This document shows, one piece after another, positions 1 through 8,479 of a stretch of 64,000 nt of DNA. The notes under the pieces are model-generated. The model was not told the origin of the DNA. It saw only the letters and a program-made list of their open reading frames with translations, and ran no database searches. Each line of letters starts with the position of its first letter. Position 1 is the first letter of the stretch. Source of the stretch: Saksenaea vasiformis B4078 (lineage: Eukaryota > Mucoromycota > Mucoromycetes > Mucorales > Saksenaeaceae); the NCBI GenBank assembly GCA_000697055.1, contig JNDT01001127.1, positions 1 to 64,000 on the forward strand. The letters are read 5' to 3'. The translations under genes and the position numbers were made by a program.

Positions 1-3
1 TAG

Positions 4-294
4 TTATGTGTCTACTGTTTTGGAAGAGTGGAGAGGGCCAAAGCTCGGCGAAGAAAGAAGGGAGAGTGGAAGACAGTGAGGGTAAACGGTGCCTCTCAGT
101 GTGTCAATCCGAGTTGCACAGCGTACCGATCAGGCCATGCTACGCAAAATAGAGACGTTCAAGCAGCTCTTGCAATAGGTCTGGCATGCGCAAGCAATGT
201 CCTGTCTGTAGATAGAAGGACGTTAGCACCTTTCGACCCCAGCAATTTCTCGGCTGGAAGACCATTCATTCCCGGCGCCACCAATTATCGGTAA
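4..294 (+). CDS. Fanzor/TnpB-like RNA-guided nuclease, 3' end only (partial or relic)
   Basis: The open frame from position 4 shows a C-terminal zinc ribbon followed by the last RuvC motif. A Cys-x2-Cys pair (CVYC, codons 2-5) is followed about 34 residues later by a Cys-x4-Cys pair (CVNPSC), then NRDVQAALAIG. This is the order seen at the end of TnpB and eukaryotic Fanzor proteins, where the Asp of the RD motif belongs to the RuvC active site. Position 1-3 is TAG, so either an intron acceptor lies at the window edge or the frame is interrupted there; the rest of the gene would lie upstream. Fanzors use an RNA guide encoded by their own element and occur in Mucoromycota. The tail after the RD motif is about 40 residues and ends at TAA 292-294. 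Only the C-terminal signature is visible, so this rests on motif spacing; a dead fragment cannot be excluded. Confidence 0.5.
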   Translation, partial: LCVYCFGRVERAKARRRKKGEWKTVRVNGASQCVNPSCTAYRSGHATQNRDVQAALAIGLACASNVLSVDRRTLAPFDPSNFSAGRPFIPGATNYR

Positions 295-297
295 ATT

Positions 298-1308
298 ACC
301 GCCAACTGTATGACATGTATACACTAATATTACGCCCATATTTTGAAGGTGCGCGACCTCTCCACGGAAGCTCTGCGAAGAGTAAGTACTGTTTCTGCCT
401 TTGCGATAATAACCCTTTTATCAAATGAAGGTTGAGTGGATCGGGACCTGTCGCCATGACAGGAGTTATCGTGAATTCTGGATCAGGTAAAGAAAATCAA
501 ACACAGTATTACAGTTTTCTGACTTTTTTTTTGAGACACAGATGAGATCTAGGGTTCAGATACTGAAAGAGAAAAAGGAGTGGGAGGGCTACATAACAGA
601 GCTCACTCAACCAACTCGGTCTACCAATCATATGATTACTTCACATGAATGGTTTCTTGCAGCAGTGCATACCGAAGGTGATAAGCAAAACTGCGTCTCT
701 TAAATAATGTGAACCCTCAGGCATTTTCAATGTCTTCAGCCGTGACCCGAGAACGTTCCTCGCGGAACGCGTCTCATTTGGATAAGTGCCTCTTTCGAGT
801 TTTCTATTTTTTTTTTCGATTTTCTCGTCCTCCTCTAATTTGTTTGCCCAATTGACAGGGTCTTCGTCATATCTAGCTACTTTGTCCGTGTAGCCTCCAA
901 AGCCTTTCTCGCAGGGTTGTGCCTTTTCCAAATCTTATTTAGGCTGTATACGCGCTCTTCTGGTCTGCCTCTCCACTGGCTTCAATTCTGGCAGATTTAC
1001 CTTTTTTGAGGGTATTTTATGCTTTGCCCTCTGCGTTTGGGTTAATAAAAGCAGATAAGAAGTAGGAAACTGGACAAAAACGAAAACGGTGTTTTATGAT
1101 AAAAGTTTACTCTCCGTGCTCACGATCTCTTGAAACCGAATGAAAAAAAAAAGAAACTTACAACAACGAGATAGTAAATAGATCCATGTCAGAAATCGAA
1201 GGCAAAGGTCACAGTGCAGCAGCATCAGTGTGACACAAGAACCTGTCAAATATTACTCTCGACCAATTTCGGACGCCGTCGCTTTGTCTGTGTGTGTATA
1301 TTCTTTGG
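298..1308. other. Intergenic stretch with one weak minus-strand coding-like segment
   Basis: No convincing gene. On the minus strand roughly 1020 to 641 reads as one frame of about 125 codons (charged, with a segment GYTDKVARYDEDPVNWANKL) interrupted by one in-frame TAA near 935. No ATG start or family resemblance was found. It may be a decayed gene or chance. The last 100 bases probably hold the HAUS1 promoter. Confidence 0.25.
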
Positions 1309-2437
1309 ATGTCACTTTGCGAACAGACAGGCGAAGAGGACTGGCAACAAGTAACGCCTGATTTGCTCTAATATAATGTTTAACACGCGCTCTTCTTCTT
1401 CTTTTTAGATTGACGCATGGCTTCGCCGTTTCTACATTCCTCCCAATCCCATACCTCCATTTGAAAGAAATGAAGCAACATTACGCGCATTAAAACAACT
1501 AAAACGTCAGAATGAAACGGCCGATGAGATTCGAGAAACAATCATAATGGCGCATGACCATACACGCCCTCCCGCCATTCAGGGTAAACATGTCTCACTC
1601 TGTATGCTTGCTCAATCCTTTTTGGAAAGACAAAGTGCTTCCTATCACAAAAGAAGAGTTATCAAAGGAAGGTGCTTTGGCATTGGAAACGCTTGCCTTG
1701 CTTGCTGTACAACTCGGCATTGATAATGACGACGTGGGAAGGTAAGCCATGGCAGGACAAAAAGGTCCGTATCTCACTTATTTCTCAGTTTCAATGCATC
1801 CATCGCGCATTTGAGAATGGAGGCAATGGATACAGAACTTGAACGTATGGAGATGGAAGAGACAGCGTACGCATTAGATCATCGGTTAGAAGGAGCAAAT
1901 AAAGAACTACTCCAATTTAAAAAGTAAGTGGCACAATGGACACATCGGCAAAGAGTCGTTGACGGCGGCCTAGGACACTGTCGGAACTGAGACAACATCA
2001 ACGAGATGATCAATCACTGATGGCTCAGTGGCAAAAGGACGCAAAGGATTTGCAGCGTCGCTCGCAAGAACGAAGGGCGCAATGTGTGGAACAACAAAAG
2101 AAATACGATGCCACGGGTGTAGTACAAGAACGATTGCGTCTAACAGCGATCGATCAACTGAATTCGGAATTGCATGAATTGGAAATGGAATGGAAACAAA
2201 AACAAGAGACTTTGAAAGCGTACGAAGGATTTCCTCCGGTAATTGAAGCATATAAGATGATATGCAGCTAACATGTGTCATAGGACATGGTTCTTGCTTC
2301 CTTGAGAGTGCAAGAAACGGAAGATAAATTGGTAAGAAGCAAAAGGGGGCGCAATAGGTAATTTACATTCGAAACAGCTTCGACTCGAACAGGAACGAGA
2401 GCTCTTATTGGTGGATATGGCCGAAAATGTCCAGTAA
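1309..2437 (+). CDS. HAUS1: HAUS augmin-like complex subunit 1
   Basis: Augmin recruits gamma-tubulin to existing spindle microtubules for branching nucleation; HAUS1 is one of its coiled-coil subunits. Exons: 1309-1350, 1409-1583, 1630-1741, 1789-1923, 1974-2238, 2284-2331, 2378-2437, giving 278 residues, close to the metazoan HAUS1 length. Residues 12-35 (WQQIDAWLRRFYIPPNPIPPFE) match the HAUS1 N-terminal pattern (a WL pair, then the P-x-P-x-F/Y-E region). The middle is coiled coil. Near the C-terminus LKAYEGFPPDMVLASLRVQE matches the family's K-x-L-E-S-Y-x-x-(M/F)-P-x-x-x-x-A block. The start is the ATG whose 14-codon exon joins in frame across a 58-nt intron. All introns are GT-AG and 45-60 nt. 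The gene ends 218 nt before the next gene on the same strand. The second intron's acceptor is the least certain boundary. Confidence 0.8.
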
Positions 2438-2655
2438 CGCTTTTTAAGGGTACGGTTATCGGCCGGCCCCACGGGCAGCATGGATGACCTCTTGCTCAGC
2501 CGAAAAAAAAGGAAAAAAAAAGAGATAGTCTCTTTCTTGATTGCTCAGCAAATGAAAACTTATTTCCGGTCAGTGCATCTACCGCTTTGTGAGACCAGAG
2601 GACAGTGTATAAATGAATGATTTTCCGCCTTCAAATTTCCCTTTCTTTGTAAATA

Positions 2656-4825
2656 ATGACTCAGTCCAAGATCTTCATTGAAAACGGAAAGGGGGAGAAA
2701 ATTGCTGGCATTTTGGAAGAAAAGCCAATGGACGCCCACGGCGAACGGCCCCGACTTGCCCTCATCTGTCATGGCGTTCTCGGTACAAAAACAAAATGTC
2801 TGTTTCCTTCATGCGCTGACATGCTATTGCTTTGTCAGGGCATAAGGACTACCTTTTCCAACGTCTTTTGGCCGAAAAGCTCCCTTTTAGTAGTTTTCGA
2901 TTTGACTTCCGTGGCAATGGAGAAAGCGAAGGCGAGGCAGGCTATGCCAATATGCTTGTACGTGCTGGCCCCCACAAAACCCTCCATGAATGTTGACGAT
3001 CTGCTCTAGGAAGACGTAGAGGATATTTTTGTTGTTGCTGCTCATTTTGAGAAAGAAGGCTATGAAATTTTCGCTGTCATTGGCCATTCACGAGGTGCTG
3101 TTGCTGCCCTTCGCTATGCTGCAACATGCGAGGTACCCGTGCCCTATGCAGTCAATATTTCAGGACGCTACAAAATGAACGATAACCAAATCTATACCAG
3201 TCGTCCTGAAATCGGTGAAGCTTTGGACAAGGAGGTAAACTCAGAAAACGTGAATCTTCCCATGATGCATGGAGATGTTGAGGTTTCGAAAAAAAGGGCT
3301 TCTTTCACTGGAATGTCAGACAACGCGACCGTATTGTCCAAATCAAAGTGACACGAAAAGAAGTGGATGCCTTTGCATCCTGGGATAACTCCTATGGTAC
3401 ATGCTTTTCTTATTATTATTGTATTTCATTTCTATGCTAACATACGTTCTTTCGCTGTCTAGTGTCGAACATCCCCAAGGCAACCTCTGTTTTGACCTGC
3501 CATGGGCTTAATGACACGGTAGGTTCAAACAGAAGCGTGTGATGTATCCTTGTGCCCTGACGATGTTTGATCAGATTGTCCCGCCCTACAATGCCGCCAT
3601 GTACGCTAACCATATTGCCAACCACACACTTCATCTGATTCCCGACGCAGACCATAACTACAAGGGAAAATATGAAGAAGTGGTGGATGTGGTAGTGAGT
3701 CATTTCAAGAAACACGAAGATGCGTACGAACGAGCGAAAGGATTGGGTCAAACATCGGGCATCTGTCTTCCACGCTGGGTTGATGTGGAAGGTGTCAAAA
3801 ACTTCCGCGATATTGGAGGCTGGCCAACCAAAGACGGCTACGTCCGTGAACGAAGCATCTACCGCTGTGCAAAGTAAAGTAGGCCATACTCGGGAAAAAG
3901 CTCACTTCTCTTTCTTAGTCTGGCGGGAATCACGGACAAGGGTGTCAAGACGTTGAAAGCTTTAAACGTGGCGGCCGTTTTTGACTTCCGTTCCGAAATA
4001 GAGCTAAAACGCTATGGCGCCATGCGGTAAGGAAGAAAGACCAAAAAAGAAAGAAAGAAAGAAAAGGGGACTGATTCATTTCTCAGGGATGTACCAGGAA
4101 TTACTCTCTACCCATCACCTGTTTTCAAGGAGGAGGACTGGTCACCCGCAGCAATCGCAGAGAAATGGAAGACCTACTTCGTGGGTATTGACGGATTTGC
4201 TCTTGGTACGAATGAAAACCTTGTATGGAGACAAAAAAGAAATACTCAAACCGTATGATAGCCTACATGGATACTCTCATTGCAGCTGGACCGCAATATG
4301 GCAAGATTATCCATCACCTGCTTGAGCGACAAATGCGTGACAGCTTGATTATCCACTGTTCTGCCGGCAAAGATCGAACAGGATTGTTTAGCATGTTGGT
4401 GCTTAGCCTGTGCGGTGTCGATGATGAGATCATTGCTCAGGAATATGCACTTACTACGCGGGGCTTCTGGGGTTTGTCCATAGGGTCCATAACGTGATGT
4501 TGTTGTTTCTAATGATTGTAACAGAGAGCGAGGAGGAGCTGCAAGCCAAATGCAATGCTATTAACGTGTCATTGGAACGCATGAAGTTTGCTATGAGCAC
4601 GATGTAAGTTTGCATTCAAAAACAACAGTGGGTATTGACACTTGGTCCTGCAGACCCGAGGTGATGAAGGCGACGCTCGAAGCGGTACGCCAAAGGTTTG
4701 GGTCGATCGAGGGGTATGCTCGTGAGGTCTGTGGCCTGACGAAGGAGGAAATTGATGCTTTCCGAGAAAGGATGGTGGTGCCCGTCAAGTTCGAAGAACG
4801 TCAATTGTTCCGTCCTAGAATCTAG
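2656..4825 (+). CDS. Alpha/beta-hydrolase fused to IphP-type tyrosine/serine phosphatase
   Basis: Two enzymes in one chain. Eleven exons (2656-2782, 2839-2957, 3010-3234, 3297-3396, 3463-3518, 3575-3873, 3919-4026, 4087-4205, 4262-4471, 4525-4603, 4654-4825) join to 537 residues. The first half is a serine hydrolase of the alpha/beta fold: oxyanion-type HGVLGHKD near residue 40, nucleophile elbow GHSRG with Ser109, a later HGLNDT strand (acid) and DADHNY (catalytic His). From about residue 265 the second half has the Y_phosphatase3/IphP hallmarks: NFRDIGG, then DFRS, then the P-loop HCSAGKDRTG with Cys417 as nucleophile. The split falls between complete domains, and no stop or plausible second promoter lies between them. 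The P-loop lysine is typical of IphP-like enzymes, some of which act on phosphoinositides. Substrates are unknown. There is no signal peptide, so it is probably cytosolic. Confidence 0.8.
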
Positions 4826-4996
4826 AAATGCGTCGGTTTTTTACCCCTCAGGAGACAAAAAAAATCTAGTGAACCGAGCAATGGTATGTCACTGCGATTA
4901 ATAGAATAAAGAATGTAATCTATTTGATCGTGTTACCGCTTTATATATTATTACTACTCTTCTTCTTCTGCCTTCTAATCCTTTTTTTTTTTTGCG

Positions 4997-5977
4997 ATGC
5001 CGGATCTAACATACCACACAGCGCTCGTCATTCCCGAGATTGTTTGTCATATTCTTTCTTTTCTTCCCGATGCCTATGCATGTCTTTCCGTCAATCACTT
5101 ATGGCATGCTTGTGCACTGCCGCTGGTATGGGACAAAGCGACATTTAGTAAACAACAGACGGTACACCAGTTTGTTTCTACCTTAACTGCAGATATGTCC
5201 TGCGCAGTCTTGTCGACGAAGCATCAGGAACGTTTAACTATGTACCGTCATGCTTTTCGATCCCTTACTGTCCGTCGATGCAAGGAGCATTCTTTAAATG
5301 CTACTTTGCTGCGCATGGCGCCGTTTGTACGCAGGTTACGGCAACTGGAGTTTTATATCTGCGATTCTGTTCGAAATGACACTATTCGTGCATTTCTTCA
5401 TCATGGCACCTTAAGTTATCTGTCTCTTGCAGGGTGTCCATTGATTGGGGACGAGATCATTCTCCACGTCGCCGCCGCTTGTCCTCAGCTGGTTTATCTC
5501 GATCTTCGTGCATGCAGTCTCGTCACGGATATCTCGATCGCCGCTGTTGCCAGGCACTGTCCCTATTTAAACCATCTGAATGTGGGTCGCGTGCGGCATG
5601 GGGCTAGTATCACAATACGATCTATCGGACTGATTGTGCAGCAGACAGCAATTACTGTTTTGGGTTTAGCGGGCTGTCATGTCGACGATGATTGTATGGT
5701 CATGTTAGCTCGGTCTCGTCGTAACGAGCTCGAACGTGTCTCGTTGAACGACTGTTGTCTAATCTCAACCACGTCTCTCAAAGCATTTCTTCAGTACTGT
5801 CCTCGTCTTGCCGTTCTCGAAATCAAGAATTGTGCGCTCGTAGACGACTGGCGAGTCGTGACCGACCTCGTAACACATAAGGTTCTACTCAGCCTTAACG
5901 AACAGCAACATGCACAGTGTCTTGCATGGGTCCAGCGACGTAGTCGCGTCCTCACTATCAAACGTCCCCTCAAGTAA
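4997..5977 (+). CDS. F-box/leucine-rich repeat protein (Amn1-like)
   Basis: An intronless 326-residue protein. The N-terminus (about residues 10-50: IPEIVCHILSFLPDAYACLSVNHLWHACALPLVW) is an F-box, which docks to Skp1 in SCF ubiquitin ligases. From about residue 110 there are degenerate leucine-rich repeats of the cysteine-containing F-box type (for example LSYLSLAGCPLIGDE, LVYLDLRACSLVTD, LERVSLNDCCLIS, LAVLEIKNCALVDD), usually the substrate-binding part. The arrangement resembles fungal Amn1 and metazoan FBXL proteins. The ATG is the first in the frame, just after a pyrimidine-rich tract. It is convergent with malate dehydrogenase; the two stops are 183 nt apart with an (AC)n tract between. 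Substrate unknown. Confidence 0.8.
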   Translation: MPDLTYHTALVIPEIVCHILSFLPDAYACLSVNHLWHACALPLVWDKATFSKQQTVHQFVSTLTADMSCAVLSTKHQERLTMYRHAFRSLTVRRCKEHSLNATLLRMAPFVRRLRQLEFYICDSVRNDTIRAFLHHGTLSYLSLAGCPLIGDEIILHVAAACPQLVYLDLRACSLVTDISIAAVARHCPYLNHLNVGRVRHGASITIRSIGLIVQQTAITVLGLAGCHVDDDCMVMLARSRRNELERVSLNDCCLISTTSLKAFLQYCPRLAVLEIKNCALVDDWRVVTDLVTHKVLLSLNEQQHAQCLAWVQRRSRVLTIKRPLK

Positions 5978-6004
5978 AACACACACACACACGCACACAC
6001 ACAC
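5978..6004. repeat. (AC)n microsatellite
   Basis: Dinucleotide run with one G interruption directly after the F-box stop codon, in the convergent 3' region shared with malate dehydrogenase. Confidence 0.9.
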
Positions 6005-6160
6005 CCTCTCCCTCTATTTGTATGACTTCCCTCTTTTTTAATACAACACACGCATACACACATCACTTTTCAGAATGAGACCAATTGAATTCCAACAAAT
6101 AAGCCTTTTTTTTCCGTGCCCTTTTTAATATGATACAAAAGAAATACTAGGATGAATTAT

Positions 6161-7310
6161 CTACTGGACGAAGTTGTTGCCCTTGGTGATGTTCTTCTTC
6201 AATTCGGGAACAGCAGCGTCGATCAACTTCTGTTCGTACTCGGAGATCTTGCCGACTTCGTGGATCTTCTCAACACCATCGGGACCGAGCTCGATGTTGG
6301 TGGAGAAGTACTCAACACCTTCCTTGGCGAAGATGTCGGACTTGACGAACGAGGGCTCGATGACACCCTTCTTGCCACCGACGGTAGCTTCCAAGACGGA
6401 GTTGGCGAAACGGGCACCAGCGAAAGCCATGGAGAGAGTGGCGGAACCAGTGCCGTTCTTGGCCTGGACAACTTCGTCACCACCGAACTGGATACGGTGG
6501 GTCAAAGCATCGAGCTCTTCCTTGGTGAATTCCAAACCAGTCTGGGAAAGAAGAGGGACGATGGTGACACCGGAGTGACCGCCGACAACGGTAACCTTGA
6601 CATCCTTGGGATCCAAGTTCTTGATCTCAGCAACGAAGCGAGAAGCACGGACAACATCCAAGGTGGTGACACCATAGAGACGCTTGGGGTCGAAGACACC
6701 AGCCTTCTTGAAGGTTTCAGCGAAGATGGGGACGGTAGAGTTGACGGGGTTGGAGATGATAAGGAAGTGAGCCTTGGGGCAGTGCCTAAAGGAAAACCGT
6801 TTAATCACTTCGTCCTTCCACTTTCCCTTCCCTTTCTTTTTCCAACTTACTTGGCGGCAGCAGCAGCGAGGTCACGGACAATGGAGGCGTTGGTGTTGAA
6901 CAAGTCATCACGGGTCATACCAGGCTTGCGGGGAACACCAGCGGGAATGACAACAACGTGGGCACCCTCAAGGGCTTCCTTCAAACCGTCGTTCTCGGGG
7001 GTGTGGCCAGTAACCTTTGGTTCAAGACGTGTCAGTCACTTCCTTTTATCATCTTTTTTCATCTTTTTTTTGGCATATTTACCTTGGACTTAGTGTTAAT
7101 GTGGCTCAAGTCAGCAGCAACACCGGGAGCGTTGGCAATATCGTAAAGGGAGAGGTGGGTGACGTGAGGGTTCTCCTTCAAGAGCAAGGACAAAGGCTGG
7201 CCAATACCACCAGCGGCGCCAAGAACGGCAACCTTGGAAAGGTTGGCAGCGGAGGTAGAGAAAGCGCGCTTGGCGGCAACGGAAGAAAGGACACGGGTGG
7301 CAGCGAACAT
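6161..7310 (-). CDS. Malate dehydrogenase, mitochondrial
   Basis: Interconverts malate and oxaloacetate with NAD in the TCA cycle. Minus-strand exons 7310-7083, 7014-6851, 6785-6161 join to 338 residues, the usual length. Residues 1-25 ([26 protein letters not shown]) form a basic, Ser/Ala-rich mitochondrial presequence. Then come the Rossmann loop [14 protein letters not shown], the substrate-binding [22 protein letters not shown], and [12 protein letters not shown], which carries the catalytic His. Introns are 68 and 65 nt. Codon choice is strongly biased to C/G-ending codons, unlike the neighbours, which fits high expression; the bias also opens a long meaningless frame on the opposite strand. 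The presequence points to the mitochondrial rather than the peroxisomal or cytosolic form. Confidence 0.97.
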
Positions 7311-8479
7311 TATTTTTTAGTTGAAAAAAAAAGAAGAAAAAACGAAGCCAAAAAGCTTCCCGTGTTCTTTTTGTACGGCGGGGCCCTGTTAAGAAAACAC
7401 AGTCACAGATGGTCGGGTAAAGGTTTTTGCACGGGACGCCCATGTTCAGAAGACGGTGGAGGAGTCAATGCAAAAGTCCGGATTAAAGAAATGGCTGCTG
7501 TTCGCGTTGAAAAGCAGATACACTTTGTAAAGAAGGCCAGAATTTTCATATAAACGGGATCTTATGCAAATACCGGGGAACGGTGTGTGGGGCAATGATC
7601 TTCCTTATTGGACCGTAAATATCCGCAATTTCGATGACAAAAAGTCAGTCCTCGTAACCATGTGCATCTTTCATTTTTCATCCTACAAACTCTCTTGCCA
7701 ATCAGAATAGCATATGATGACATCTTTTAAAGGCTACCTATTTCCTTTACTTCACTCAGGATTACCCCGGGATCAGATAAGCATTGTTACAACGGAAAAA
7801 GTTTAAGACAAATCATTTAGAAGACCGCTGTTCGTAATACCAATTCGCTAAAGATCGCAATGACAGTGCTCTACTGAAACCGTGTTGATCGTTGAATGGC
7901 TCGGAGTGAACAACATATAGCCGGCGCAGATACTGGACCGACATTTTTCTTACGTGTAAAAAGGAGCAATAGCCGAAAAGACTAGGATGGAAGCATAAGA
8001 AAGGGAGTCCCGTCTCCGCGTTTTTTTACAACGCTGGACGATTCATTGATACTACTCAAATAAACTGTATCAGTCGCGTGACATGCGTCCTTAAAACTGA
8101 TGTATGGAGAAGAACCCAGCAATCTTGCTTTTGTTTACTAAGGCGGAAACTATATCCATTGATCGAATGGTGTTTTCTTTTTCCCAGCGTCAATCGGAAG
8201 ATGAATAAACTGTCGGAATTGCGTCTTCCGCTTTGTGTAACAGTGGGGAAGAAGTGATATTTGCGATTCGGGAAATCAAACAAACCCAGTTATTTTCTTC
8301 TTTAGGAATGCACGCAGTCGCATCACGAAAGAAACATCAATGACACTCATTCTGCCTTAATGATGGCAGGTAGCCAAGAAAATGAAAAAAAAAGGAGGAA
8401 GCGTATGGGTTCATTGCGAATAGAGACAACATACGTACATACTATTTGACCAACTGTCGCATAGTTCTCTGATGTGACC
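7311..8479. other. Intergenic region between malate dehydrogenase and the next minus-strand gene
   Basis: Holds the malate dehydrogenase 5' UTR and promoter (AT- and A-rich just before its ATG). I see no further gene, RNA or repeat. Confidence 0.6.

Noticed and set aside
6152..7093. A 313-codon plus-strand frame opposite malate dehydrogenase
   Set aside because: It is the mirror of a codon-biased gene; composition is Gly/Asp/Leu-rich and it has no independent features.
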